A DNA stretch of 64,000 bases from Heterohyrax brucei. Lineage: Eukaryota; Chordata; Mammalia; Hyracoidea; Procaviidae. The stretch's first letter is position 1; each line of letters opens with the position of its first letter. The position numbers and the translations under genes are program-made. The notes below the pieces were generated by a model, which made no database searches, was not told where the DNA came from, and was given only the letters and a program-made list of their open reading frames with translations. Positions 11,744-22,790 of the stretch are shown here, one piece after another. The stretch is from positions 97,742,171 to 97,806,170 of the forward strand of contig CM053144.1 in assembly GCA_028571685.1 (NCBI GenBank), in the 5' to 3' direction.

Positions 11744-11785
11744 CCCTCCCCCCTCGTCCTCCCTCCCTCCCTCCCCTCCCTTGCA
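11744..11785 (-). repeat. G-rich purine tract in L1 3' UTR
   Basis: Runs of GGGA type on the L1 sense strand, about 50-90 bp downstream of the ORF2 stop, in the same place as in copy 1. Confidence 0.8.
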
Positions 11786-11832
11786 GCTGTCAAAGAGTCT
11801 TTTCTTCTATACACAAGTCTGTTTTTGAGATC

Positions 11833-14800
11833 TTATCGTAGAGGTCTCATATAGTATTTGTCCTTTTGTCGCTGACTACTTTCACTCAACATAATGTCTT
11901 CCAGTTGAAACCAGGTTAGGAGATGTTTCCTGGAATCATCATTATTCTTTATCATTGCGTAGTGCTCCATTGAGTATATGTACCACAGTTTACCTATCCA
12001 TTCTTCTATTGTTGGGCATCTGGGTTGATTCTACCTTTTTGCTATTGTGGACTGTGCTTCGATAAACATTCTGGTGCATGTGTCCGTTGGTGTGAAAGGC
12101 CTTGAATCAGTAGGATATATTCCAAGTAGTGGAATTACTGGGTCAAATGGTATATCAATATCCATTTTTTTAAGGAAGCGTCAGATTGCCTTCCAAGGAG
12201 GCTGGACCATTTTGCAACCCCACCAACAGTGTAGGAGGGTTCTACTTTCTCCACAGCCTCTCCAGCATTTGTTGTTTTGTGTTTTCTGGATCATGGCCAA
12301 TCTTGTTGGGGTGAGATGGTATCTCATTGTTGTCTTGATTTGAATTTCTTTAATAACTAAAGATCGTGAACATGTCCGCATGTGTTTTTTGGCTGCCTGG
12401 ATCTCCTCTTTAGTGAAGTGTCTGTCCATCTCCTTTGCCCATCGCTTAATTGGATGTTTTATCTTCTTCTTATTGATATTTTGTAGTATTTTATAGATTA
12501 TGGAGATCAGGCGTCGGTCTGATATAGAGTTGCCAAATATTTTTTCCCACTCTGTGGGTGTTCTTTTAATTCTATTAATAAAGTCCTTGGATGAGCAAAA
12601 GTGTTTGATTCTTAATAGTTCCCATTTGTCTACTTTCTCTTCTGTTGATTGAGGTTTCTTTGACAGATTTTGGAGTCTGTCCTCATTGTGTATTAAAACT
12701 TCCATTGTTGTTCCTACCTTTTCTTGGATGAGCTTTATCGTTTTAGGTTTGATATTTAGGTCTTTTATCCAGCTGGAGTTGGTTTTTGTATAAGGTGTAA
12801 GATATCGATCTTGATTCAGTTTATTGCAGATGGATAACCAATTTTGCCAGCACCATTTGTTGAAGATACTGTTTTTACTGCAGTTTAACGTCTTAGGGCC
12901 TTTGTCGAATATCAACTGTTCATAAGCAGATGGTGTCATCTCTGGGGTCTCAATTCTGTTCCATTGATCAATCTGTCTGTTCTTGTACCAGTACCAGGCT
13001 GTTTTGACCACTGTGGCAGTGTAGTATGTTCTAAGGTCAGGTAATGAGAGGCCTCCCAGTGTGTTCTTCTTCTTTAGTGGTACCTTACTTATCCGGGGCT
13101 TCTTCCCTTTCCAAACAAAATTGGTGATTTGTTTCTCCATCTCATTAAAATATGATGCTGGAACTTGTATTGGGATTGCATTATATAAATAAATTGCTTT
13201 GGGTAAAATAGACATTTTCACAATGTTAAGTCTTCCTATCCATGAGCAGGGTAGGTTTTTCCATTTATCTAAGTCTCTCTTAGTTTCTTGTAGTAAGGGC
13301 TTGTAGTTCTCTTTGTAAAGGTCTGTTGTTTCTCTGGTTAGATTAATTCCTAGGTACTTTATCTTCTTAGGGGCTATCACAAATGGTATAGATTTGACAA
13401 TTTCCTCCTTAACAGTCTCGTTGTTGGCATAAAGGAATCCTACTGATTTACTTATGTTTATCTTGTATCCTGAGACTTTGCTGAACTCTTCTATCAGTTT
13501 GAGTAACTTACTTATCGATTCCTTGGGGTTCTCTGCGTATACAATCATATCATCTGCCAACAGGGAGATTTTAACTTCCTCTTTGCCGATGCAGATGCCC
13601 TTTATTTGTTAGTCTTGTCTAATTGCTCTGGCTAGAACTTCTAGCACAATGTTGAATAGGAGAGGTGACAGTGGGCATCTTTGTCTAGTTCCTGATCTCA
13701 GGGGAAAGTCTTTCATTCTCTCTCCATTCAGGATGATGTGGGCAATTGGCTTTGTATAAATGGCCCTTATTGTGTTGAGAAATTTGTCGTCTATGCCCAT
13801 TTTGCTAAGAGCTTTTAGCATGAATGGGTGTTGGACTTTATCAAATGCCTTTTCGGCATCAATGGACAAAATCAGGTGATCTTTGTCTTTTGTGTTATTT
13901 ATGTGGTTAATCACATTAATTGTTTTCCTGATGTTGAACCAGCCTTGCATCCCTGGTATGAATCCCACTTGGTCATGATGGATTATTTTCTTGATATGTT
14001 GTTGTATTCTGTTGGCAAGAATTTTGTTGAAGATTTTTCCATCTAAGTTCATGAGTGATATCGGTCTGTAGTTCTCTGTCTTTGTTGGATCTTTCCCGGG
14101 CTTAGGTATCAGGGTTATGCTGGCTTCATAGAAGGAGTTTGGGAGTACTTCATCCCTTTCTATACTGTGAAATAGTTTCAATAGTATTGGGGAAAACTCT
14201 TCTCTAAATGCTTGGTAGAATTCTGCCGTGAAGCCATCTGGGCCCGGACTTTTTTTGGCTGGCAGTGTTTTGATGACATTTTCAATCTATTCCTTTGTGA
14301 TGGGTTTATTAAGTTGTTCTGCTTCACGTTGTGATAATTTGCGTAGGTGATATGAGTCAAGGAATTTGTCCATTTCCCCTAGGTTTTCAAATTTGTTAGA
14401 GTACAGTCTTTCATAGTATTTTGTTATGATGTTTTTGATTTCTGTTGCATCTGTGGTGACAACTCCCTTCTCATTTCTAATTTGGGTTATTTGTTTCCTT
14501 TCCTGCTTTTCTTTAGTAAGTTTAGCCAGTGGTTTATGAATTTTGTTGATCTTTTCAAAAAACCAGCTTTTGGTCTTTTCAATTTTTTCAGTTGTTTTTC
14601 TATTCTCTAATTCATTTAGCTCTGCTCTAATCTTTATGATCTCCTTTCTTCCGGTGCCCGAGGGGTTCCTCTGTTGTTCTCTTTCTACTTGTTCAAGCTG
14701 TAGAGTTAGTTCCTTGATTTGGTTTCTTTCTTCCTTCCAGATGTGTGCATTTATGGAGATAAACAGACCTCTGAGCACTGCTTTGGCTGTATCCTATAGG

Positions 14801-15652
14801 TTCTGGTAGGAATTGTTTTCGTTCTCATTGGAATCCATGAATTTCTTTAATTGATCCCTGATTTCCTCTATAACCCATGTTTTTTTGAGCAAGATGTTGT
14901 TCAGTTTCCAAGAGTTCCACTTTCTATCTCTGTTTTTTCTGCTATTGATTTCAACTTTGATGGCTTTATGATCCGAGAACATGCTTTGCAATAATTCAAT
15001 TGTATGGATTTTGTTGAGCATTGCATTATGGCCTATTATGTGGTCAATTCTGGAGAATGTTCCATGTGCACTGGAGAAGAAGGTGTAGTTGTCTGCTGAG
15101 GGGTGGAAAGTTCTGTATATATCAATGAGTTTTAGTTGGTTAATTGTGTCAATGAGGTCTTCTGTATCTTTACTGAGCTTTTTTCTAGATGATATGTCTA
15201 GTAATGAGAGTGGAGTGTTAAAGTCTCCCACTATTATTGTGGAGTCATCTAACTCTTTTGAGCATAGTCAGTGTTTCTTCGACATATTTAGGTGCTCTGA
15301 CATTAGGTGCATAAATGTTTAATATAGTTAAGTCTTGCTTGTGTACTGAACCTTTCAGCAATAAATAGTGTCCATCTTTGTCCACGATGGTGGATTTGAC
15401 ATTAAAGTTGATTTTGTCTGAGATTAGAATTGCCACCCCTGCTCTTTTTGTTCACTGTTAGCTTGATATATATTCTTCCATCCATTAATTTTCAGTTTGT
15501 TCCTGTCTTTAGGTCTCAAGTGAGTTTCTTGTAGACAACATATGGATGGGTCGTGTCTTCTGATCCAAGATGACACTCGGTGTCTCTACTGGAGCATTCA
15601 GTCCATTCACATTCAATGTAATTATTGAAAGGTATGTGTTCACTGCTGCCAT
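11833..15652 (-). pseudogene. L1 ORF2 (endonuclease-reverse transcriptase), decayed
   Basis: The ATG at 15650-15652 opens MAAVNTYLSIITLNVNGLN, the L1 endonuclease start; the reading ends in MRPLR with TAA at 11833-11835, about 1,273 codons, the usual L1 ORF2 length. Order: endonuclease (GDFNTPLS near 15231, SDHKAIKVEI further on), RT ([15 protein letters not shown] near 14215-14260, [12 protein letters not shown] near 13850, LADDMIVY at 13537-13560) and a C-terminal CWRGCG segment. In an active copy it nicks DNA and reverse-transcribes L1 RNA. Frameshifts lie near 15584-15590, 15437-15443 and 15256-15259. In-frame stops are at 14794, 14287, 13609, 12181 and 12031. After the third frameshift one frame is kept to the end. 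Confidence 0.95.
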
Positions 15653-16066
15653 TGTGATGTTTATTTTTATGTTGATGTTTTCTCTGTTGTTCTTATTAGT
15701 CTGTTCTGAGACACTCTTTTTTGTGAGTTGATTTTTCACCTTTTTCAGAGCTGGTTTTATAGTTGTTGAGACTCGTGTGTTAGATTTCTTGAAATGGTAT
15801 GATACATCTTTGTTGTGCTTTACAGCTGCCCCTATGAACCCCCTTAATAAACTATTTATAAACCCAATTTTAATTACTACCAGTCTGGTCATCTTCCTCT
15901 CCATCTGGAAGGACTGTAATGACTGTAGTACATCCCTCTTTTATTATGATGACACCATAGTTTTCATGATGATCACTGGATTGCTTCTTTCCAAATCAAA
16001 GCTGTGATTTACTTTGGAGCCTTCCCTAAATGAATATTGAGTAATGTGTCGTTCTAAAATATAAAG
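15653..16066 (-). other. L1 inter-ORF spacer
   Basis: About 410 bp between ORF1 and ORF2, longer than the few tens of bases in human L1. The open frame 15904-15654 upstream of the ORF2 ATG is in phase with the ORF2 start but shows no known domain. Confidence 0.6.
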
Positions 16067-17026
16067 TTAGTGGTTTCCTTCTTCTAAGCCAAAGCCAAGA
16101 ACTTCTTTCAGTATTTCTTGTAGTTTGGGTTTGGTTTTTACAAAGTCTCTGAGTTTCTGTTTATCTGGAAATGTCTTAATTTCATTTTCGTGTTTGAAAG
16201 ACAGTTTTGCAGGATATATAATTCTTGGTTGGAAGTTCTTCTCCTTCAAGACTTTGAATGTGTCGTGCCACTGTCTCCGTGCCAGCATGGTTTCTGCTGA
16301 GAAATCTGACGAGAGCCTACAGGGTTTCCCTCTGAATGTTATCTTTGCCTTGAGTCTTGCTGCCTTTAAGAGTTCCTGCTTATGTTTCATTTTGTTAAGC
16401 TAGATTATAATATTTCTTGGAGTCTTTCTTTTGAGATATATATTGGGTGGCATACGATATGCATCTGAGATGTCTATATTCTCTTCCTTCATGATTTCTG
16501 GGAAGTTTTCTTTCAGCAGCTCAGCAACAATACTCTCTGTGTTCTCAGATGTCTCACCCTGTTCAAGGACTCCAATTAATTGAAGGTTGTTCCTCTTAAT
16601 AGAGTCCCACATGCTTCTTAATGTTTCTTCATTTTTCTTGTTTCTTTTTTCTCATTTCTGCTCATAGACACTGGCATCAGTAGCTCTGTCCTCCAAGTCA
16701 GAAATTCTTTTTTCCATTTGTTCCATTCTGTTGTCTTGTGTTTGCATGGAAGTTTCTATGTCTTTGATTTTCTTCTTGATCTGTTGGATTTCAGAGTACT
16801 GGTATTCCATGAGATCGAACAACTTGCTTAATTTTTCCTTTTGTTGTGCTGCATTTTGTATAAGGTCTAGAAGGGCTCTGTATATAATCAATTTGTATTC
16901 ACTTCCTGATGCTTTCATAAAAGTTTCTTCATCTGGAAAACTCCTTGGTTGCTTTGTTTGGGAGCCTTCTGAAGCCATGAGTGATTGCTTGTATGCCACA
17001 ATTGTCTGTTGCTTTTTGGGTCCCAT
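16067..17026 (-). pseudogene. L1 ORF1 (RNA-binding chaperone), two stops
   Basis: Begins MGPKKQQTIVAYKQ at 17026 and ends at 16067, about 320 codons in one frame with no frameshift. A glutamate/lysine/glutamine-rich coiled-coil segment (near 16660-16800) precedes the RRM and C-terminal domain; the latter contains DFSAETMLARRQWHD near 16250-16310, a block conserved in L1 ORF1p. ORF1p trimers coat L1 RNA. In-frame TGA at 16652-16654 (probably from CGA) and TAG at 16400-16402 are the only breaks I see. Confidence 0.93.
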
Positions 17027-18026
17027 GTGAGTATATAGAGGCTGGAAGAGGTACTGTAAGGATGGATTGCAAATGTTTCTCTAGGCTGTCTTCAAATGTC
17101 AAGCAAAAGGTATCTGACCAGTTCGCAAGTCAGTTAGGTTTTCAGGTGTAGAGGTCCCTCTTCCCATCTGACAAAGTAAGTGCCACTGTGTCCAACCCCA
17201 GATGATAACAAACTAGTTCAGAATACAGCACAGCTAGTGCCCTGGTGGCCTCTGCTGACAGTGCCTAGCCTTATCCAACACTGCGTCGAGTACTGGTTTT
17301 GTGATAGAAAAGCGCTCTCTTGTGGGCAGGATCTGGCTCCCAAGCTAAGAATTAGGTCCAGCTGCGGCCACCGTACCCAAGATGGCGTCCTCCACACAGG
17401 CAGCAGACAGGGGGGCTAAAGGTGCCCAGAGGCAGCGATTCCTCTGCTTCTGTTGCAGGGCCCCCAAAGTAGGCAGCACTATGCAAAATCACTACTTTTC
17501 TGACGGAGAAGCGCTGTCCTGTTTGCAGGCGCTGGCTCCCAGGCTAAGAACGAGGTCCCGCTAAAATCTCGGTACCAACATGGCGTCCCACACCCTGACC
17601 GCGGAGTTCCGCACAAACCCCGCTGAGGCAGCTACAAAACGAAAGTCTCAAAGTGGCTAGATTAACAGAGTCCCGAGCCTGGCTCTCAGAATATGGGAAT
17701 TTCGCCTGCCTATCCCCCCAGCAGCGTGTCTGAGTTCAGCCGCCGGGCAAGGCCCAGCTCCACCCGCCAGCCGAGATTGAGGAAAAAAAAGTCAAAATGG
17801 TGCGTTTACCTTCTGTCCGTGAGAGTCGGGGCTAGCCAGGAGCAGGAGTCAGCGAAAGAGAGGAGGTTTTTCGCTGAGTGGTATGAAGTCCCAATTAACA
17901 GCTCTGTGCCGTGTCCTGAGGCTGATTAGGTGCTCAGAAGGCTCTGTTTGATTGTCATTTCAGTCTTGGTTTCCAGAGGGACATAAGGAGACGTGTGCTT
18001 AGTCCGCCAGCTTGACTCCGCCCCCG
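17027..18026 (-). promoter_or_regulatory. L1 5' UTR and promoter region
   Basis: About 1.0 kb of GC- and CpG-richer DNA upstream of ORF1, where an L1 carries its internal Pol II promoter. It contains two tandem related units about 198 bp apart (agcgct at 17311 and 17510; ATGGCGTCC at 17382 and 17580). Each has a YY1-like core (AAGATGGCG at 17379-17387; ACATGGCG at 17578-17585) in plus-strand orientation. YY1 use is inferred from human L1. Confidence 0.75.
17290..17600 (-). repeat. two tandem ~198-bp units in L1 5' UTR
   Basis: Aligned anchors are AGCGCTCTCTTGTGGGCAGG (17311) with AGCGCTGTCCTGTTTGCAGG (17510), CTGGCTCCCAAGCTAAGAA (17333) with CTGGCTCCCAGGCTAAGAA (17532), and ATGGCGTCC in both. 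The spacing stays at 198-199 bp. Confidence 0.75.
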
Positions 18027-18041
18027 AACACTGTTAAATTT
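18027..18041. repeat. right target-site duplication of L1 copy 2
   Basis: AACACTGTTAAATTT, identical to 10819-10833. Confidence 0.95.
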
Positions 18042-18528
18042 GACTACATTAAATGAAGAACTGCTCTTCACCAAATGATACCACTAAAAAAGAATGAAAA
18101 AATAACCCACATAGTAGACGAATAACTCTCCATGAAATATTTTTAAAATACTACAAATCAGTAAGGCAAAAAGGAAAAAAAAAAACTTACTAGAAAAATG
18201 GGAAAAGACCTGAACAAGTCATTCAAAAAGTGAAAATTCAAATGACAAGTCAATGTAAAAAAAGTTACTGTGCCTTATTAACATCAAGTAAATTCTCATT
18301 CAAATATTTTGTTTTGAAATAGCACTACTCGTCTTTCAGAGTGATAAACTGTAAAACATTTATCACATCAAGTATCACTAGATTTGTAAATGAGAACTGA
18401 ACATACTCTGTGGATGATAGTGTTTTGTATTTTAGGCACTTTGGAAAACGTTTGGCCTTTGTCAGAAAAATGAAGTTTTTTTTTTCCCTAATGCTCAGTC
18501 AATTCTACTCCTAAACATATAAAGAAAT
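18042..18528. other. unrecognised AT-rich sequence
   Basis: No gene or named repeat seen. A-rich stretches near 18173-18185. Confidence 0.5.
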
Positions 18529-18692
18529 TGAGTCCTGATGGTGCAGTTGTTAAGAGTTCAGCGGTTAATCACAAGGTCAACAGTTCAAATCCATTAGGTG
18601 CTCCTTAGAAACCCTGTGGGGCAGCTCTAGTCCATTCTATAAGGTCACTATAAGTTATGATAGATGGGACAGCAATGGGTTTTTGTTTTGGT
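18529..18692 (+). mobile_element. tRNA-Asn-like SINE, short form
   Basis: Diverged full-length sense copy: GAGTCCTGATGGTGCAGTTG head, ATCCATTAGGTGCTCCTTAG centre, and a CAATGGGTTTTTGTTTTGG tail. Confidence 0.88.
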
Positions 18693-19217
18693 ATTGCAAA
18701 TGTGCATAGTAACTCATGTTCATGGGTATGTATTGTAGCCCCATGTATAATAATAGTCTTAAAGTGAGAACAACAGAAATGTCAATCTGACATAGGATGA
18801 ATACATAAATGGTGATATATTCATACAGAAGAACTTATACAGCAAAGTAAATGAACAATGTTCACACTCCGAAACATTTTTGTTTATAAGCATAATGTCA
18901 AGTTTCAAAAATATATGTGTGTTAATTCCATTCTATACATTTCAAAATCAAGCAAAAGTAAATGATGTCTCCTCAAAATATGTACATAGGTGGTAAATCT
19001 CAAAACAAGAGGCCAAGTTGAGATAGTAGTTACCTCAAGGGAGAGGAAAGTCACTGTGATCAGGAAGGGGCACAGCGGGTGGGGTGGAGGTGGAGGGAGT
19101 TTCTACTGCGCTGGCCATGTTATTGCTTAATCTGGGTGGTGGTTACGTTAGTGGATATTTGCTTTGTAACTCTTATTTAAACCTCTCAAAATTAGAGAGA
19201 GAGAGAGAAGTTGAAAG
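18693..19217. other. unrecognised sequence with (GA)n run
   Basis: No gene. A GA dinucleotide run lies at 19194-19208. Confidence 0.5.
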
Positions 19218-19740
19218 TAGTGTAATTAGCCTCCAAAGATGATCTCCCAGTGAACTGTGTCCTTAATGGCATTCTCATCCTTTAAATCTGGACTGTTTTT
19301 GCCCCATACACTGTAGTGAAAGTGATACCCCGTGACCTCTCAGGTAAGTCCTAGGGAGCCATGCAGCTTTTCGATTGGTCTCTTGGAATACTAACTCTGA
19401 GCAAAGAAAACAGCCTTGTAAGAAATATGAGCCCTTGAAACTGCCATGTCATGAGGACATTTAAACTAGCCATGTGGACAGGCTTCATGGAGAGACAGTT
19501 GCCTGACCAGCTATTCCAGCCAACCCAACCCAAACACCAGACAGGTAAGTGAAAAAATCTTCGTAGCCTCAAAATCTGACCACAAGTGCATGAAAGATCC
19601 CAAGCACCAACCATTTAGCATGCACAATCAACCCACAGAACTGTTAGAGACATTAGTAAGTTGTTGCTTTAAGTCACAGAGTTTTGGTGTGGTTTATGAT
19701 GCAGCAATAGATGACTGGATCAGAAGAGAAGTGAAACAAA
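19218..19740 (+). mobile_element. MaLR (MLT1-type) LTR, sense
   Basis: Landmarks in order: GTGAACTGTGTCCTTAATGG near 19250, GAAAGTGATACCCCGTGACC near 19318, GGAGCCATGCAGCTTTTCGA near 19355, CAGACAGGTAAGTGAA near 19540, and the end GTTTATGATGCAGCAATAGA near 19692. It is a solo LTR without genes. Confidence 0.6.
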
Positions 19741-20450
19741 CAAATATCAAAGTAGAAAGTGTATTTTATAATTGATAACATCATTTCATAAGTTTTAAAA
19801 ATTAAAAATAAGCAACTCTTAGACAATGGCTCAGACATCTAACTCAATGCGCATCCTCTTTTCTGAGTTCTAGACTCATATTTTCAACTATTAGCTAGAC
19901 ACCACTGCCTGAGCATCCCATTCTGTTTTAAACATCCTATTCTGTTGAAAACTGAATACATCCCCTTCCCTCGAAATTGACTCCTTCTCCTAAACTAGTA
20001 TTTCTGGTAACGTCAGATTCAGCCTGTCATTTTATACTTGTATTCTCACTTAGCACATTCACTTAACAAGATGAGAACTCCTAGGTATTATAGATTTTAT
20101 CCAATCATTCATTCATTCAATAAATATTGATCCATACTAAGTTCTAGGTACTAAGTCAGGTGCTCAACTACAAAGTTGCCCAAATCCACCAGGCTGCCAG
20201 CCTTTAACGTTTTGTAACAGTCTTGTGACAGCTTTTCCCAATTCATTTCCATTATTTTCATCCTTTTTCTAGGCTTTATGTCTTTTCAGTTAAACTAAGA
20301 GACAATTTTTTGAAATAGAGAACAGGTTTTGTCGCCTTCTGTTTTCACTAATCTGGCTTTGCCACACTTCAAGCTTGGTCCTTGCTTTATGATTAACATA
20401 TTCCTTAGCAAAAGTGATTCACTGATGTGGTTGGTGCTCGTCTGCTTCCT
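19741..20450. other. unrecognised sequence with an L2-like scrap
   Basis: ATTCATTCATTCAATAAAT near 20107 followed by CTAGGTACTAAGTCAGGTGC resembles the end of old L2/MIR elements. Nothing else recognised. Confidence 0.4.
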
Positions 20451-20519
20451 CCTTCTCGCAACATTTTCATACAACATGCAATAAAACATTTACATGGCAT
20501 CCTCCTTATTTATTGATTC

Positions 20520-20665
20520 CTACTTGCTATTCAGGCGCATCTCAAATGTCACCTCTTCTATGAAGCCTTTCCTATGTGTGCATTATCTACTTCTGTGTTT
20601 CTGATTTCTTGAGGTGGAGGAGCGATATATATGCTGTCATGTATTACACTTACTTGAAATGAATA
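20520..20665 (-). mobile_element. L2-like LINE fragment
   Basis: CTCAAATGTCACCTCTTCTA and TGAAGCCTTTCCTATG follow the familiar antisense L2 3' pattern. Old and diverged. Confidence 0.5.
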
Positions 20666-21596
20666 ATTGTGCTCTCCAATGATTTCCTTTCACACATATG
20701 GTCCTTTCTCTCAATTACTTAACATATCTGATCTTAATTCAGCAGAGGCTATTTTCAATTTAGCAGGGCTTATAACATGTAAACGCATTTTATCTATGTT
20801 AAAGCTCTGTTTCTGTGAAGTATTGTTACAGTTTCAGTTGCCACAAATACAGAAAAATGAAAAGAATTTTATGTCTCAGAAATTTCTATCTGAATTTATA
20901 TTAATGATTTTGCAAATTGGCAAGAAGATAAAAGCTAATTCAAATATCCTTCAATTTGTTCTAAAAAAAGTTTAAAAAATGACAAAACTGAAGAACACGG
21001 TCCTTGCTGCCTCACAAAACATGTAGAGGAATGTATCTTCTGTGAAAAATAAGTGAACTATTTTTTGCTCTGGAAACTCCTTCAAATATTTCCCACAAAA
21101 CCAATTTAAAGGGCTGTTGCACTACAGCATTTTCCTCTAGTATTTGCTTCTAACAATCAAAGCTAGTCTATTCATACTTCCATGCAGTATTTGCCCTTGC
21201 TTTCAGGATATTTTTTTAAACCCTTTAATATAATTATGCCTTAAAAAAAGAAATTACTAAGTATTTGATTTTCATCCATACAAATATTTCTTAGCACTGT
21301 CCTTCTAACATTAAAAACTGTACATATGGAGAGGAGGGGACAGGAGATAGTTAAGAGAATATGACACGTACAGAATGGAAAGCAGGAGTGTGCTGTCACG
21401 GGCAAGGAGAGCAGAGGGAGCTGCAGATAAGCAGGCATGCAAATTTGAATTGTATTGTAAACTTTTACTCAATCACAATAAAAAAACAAACAAAATTGTA
21501 CAAATTATCATACAGAAGTCTTTTAAATATCATTTTTATTCACACTTTGTACACTGTGATTCCTTATGAACAGAATTCTCAATTATTTTTTTCTGC
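20666..21596. other. unrecognised sequence
   Basis: AT-rich DNA with several short chance ORFs on both strands and no recognisable protein. Confidence 0.5.
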
Positions 21597-21597
21597 T

Positions 21598-21620
21598 TTT
21601 TTTTTTTTTTTTTTTTTTTA
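21598..21620. repeat. poly(T) run of about 22-23
   Basis: An uninterrupted T run that could be the reversed poly(A) tail of a minus-strand retroinsert. The ~350 bp to its right (21621-21970) contain no gene I recognise and no clear target-site duplication was found. Confidence 0.6.
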
Positions 21621-21970
21621 GCCACTCACATCTATTAAGTGCACCTGAGGAAGTAAAAAAGTTGGTGTGCAAACCTCACTTGCATTAACAATGTCCATAA
21701 GATATGACACACCACAGCCAACCCAGAGGGAAAACTCACGATGGTAAGAAGATTTTCCCCTTACTACAAATTCTTTTTTTAGTGCCGCTATTGTTGGAAA
21801 AACAAAGAACAAATGTATGGATTTGCAACCTTTTGAAACATACACTTACCCTGATTCTGAATGGTTAACCACATATTCTTTGTAAACAAGCACCTCGATG
21901 TTAAGTGTGCAGCAGGAAGGAGCTTCACATAGAAATTAGAATATACAGCTTCAAAGAGAGACCTCTACAC

Positions 21971-22045
21971 CAAAAAAACCAAACCCACTGCTGTCAAGTC
22001 GATTCCGACTCATAATGATCCTATAGGAAAGAGTAGAACTACTCT
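21971..22045 (-). mobile_element. tRNA-Asn-like SINE, 5'-truncated
   Basis: Only the 3' part is present: an ACCAAACCCACTGCTGTCAA tail followed by GTCGATTCCGACTCATAATG. Confidence 0.85.
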
Positions 22046-22061
22046 ACTGTACACATTGGAA

Positions 22062-22140
22062 AACTACCTCAGTTACCCTATCTCCAAAATGGGTAGAATA
22101 TCTCCTTATATACAGGATTAAATAAGAACTAATGGCAGAG
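22062..22140 (+). mobile_element. MIR fragment
   Basis: CTCAGTTACCCTATCTCCAA then AATGGGTAGAATATC and GGATTAAATAAGAACT match the MIR core-to-3' order. Confidence 0.65.
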
Positions 22141-22597
22141 GTAGTGGGTCTTGTAATACTAGCAGCAATAATAATAGAACAAACAATTATTCCAGCTATT
22201 CAGTGTGATCTAACAACTCACTAGAGATCAAATGCAATGGTTAGAAAAGAATATATTCTATTTTGTCACCCAGAAACACATTAGAAAAGGGAACTCTGAT
22301 ATTTCACAAAACTTTTCATAGCACAATGTCTATAACAATAATGCAGCACAATCACAGCAGTTTGATACCAAAATCTTCTACTCGTCAGCCCACGCCAGTT
22401 GGTTTACCCTGGTAGGTCATGGCTTAACCAATGGTACCATTCACTGGTATATTCTGATTTCTTAATTGAAAAGAACATGACCAAAAACTTAGCCATTGGT
22501 CTGAAGACAAATTTTCATCTACCTAGGTGAATTTATGAGTATGGACAGCACAGTACGTGTGTTAGCTACTGCTAGTTAGCTACCAATATATTATAAT
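22141..22597. other. unrecognised sequence
   Basis: Nothing named; no ORF of interest. Confidence 0.5.
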
Positions 22598-22610
22598 ATA
22601 CATTGGTCTA

Positions 22611-22777
22611 AACCCAAAACCAAACCCACTGCCATTGAGTCAGGTCCAACTCATAGCAATCCTAACGGTCAGAGAAGAACTGCCCATAGAGTTTCCAAAT
22701 AGCATCTGGCAGATTTGAACTGCCGACCTTTTGGTCAACAGATGTAGCACTTAATCCACTATGCCACCAGGGTTTCC
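22611..22777 (-). mobile_element. tRNA-Asn-like SINE, short form
   Basis: Full-length antisense copy with an imperfect 13-bp target-site duplication: ATACATTGGTCTA at 22598-22610 and ATATATTGGTTTA at 22778-22790. Two mismatches fit an old insertion. Confidence 0.92.
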
Positions 22778-22790
22778 ATATATTGGTTTA

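Larger units (their letters stand above)
10834..18026 (-). mobile_element. L1 copy 2, full length
   Basis: A complete antisense L1 of about 7.2 kb: poly(A) (T run ending about 10844), 3' UTR 10845-11832, ORF2 11833-15652, inter-ORF spacer, ORF1 16067-17026, 5' UTR 17027-18026. The 5' end reads GGGGGCGGAGTCAAGCTGG on the minus strand, like the start of other mammalian L1s. A 15-bp exact target-site duplication flanks it. ORF1 has two stops; ORF2 has three frameshifts and five stops, so the copy is inactive but young enough for the whole plan to be readable. Confidence 0.97.

Noticed and set aside
12047-12343. 98-codon plus-strand ORF
   Set aside because: It is the antisense shadow of the L1 ORF2 C-terminus.
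16731-17030. 99-codon plus-strand ORF
   Set aside because: It is the complement of L1 ORF1.
21598-21970. Processed pseudogene behind the poly(T) run
   Set aside because: I recognise no mRNA sequence in the 350 bp after the run and see no target-site duplication.
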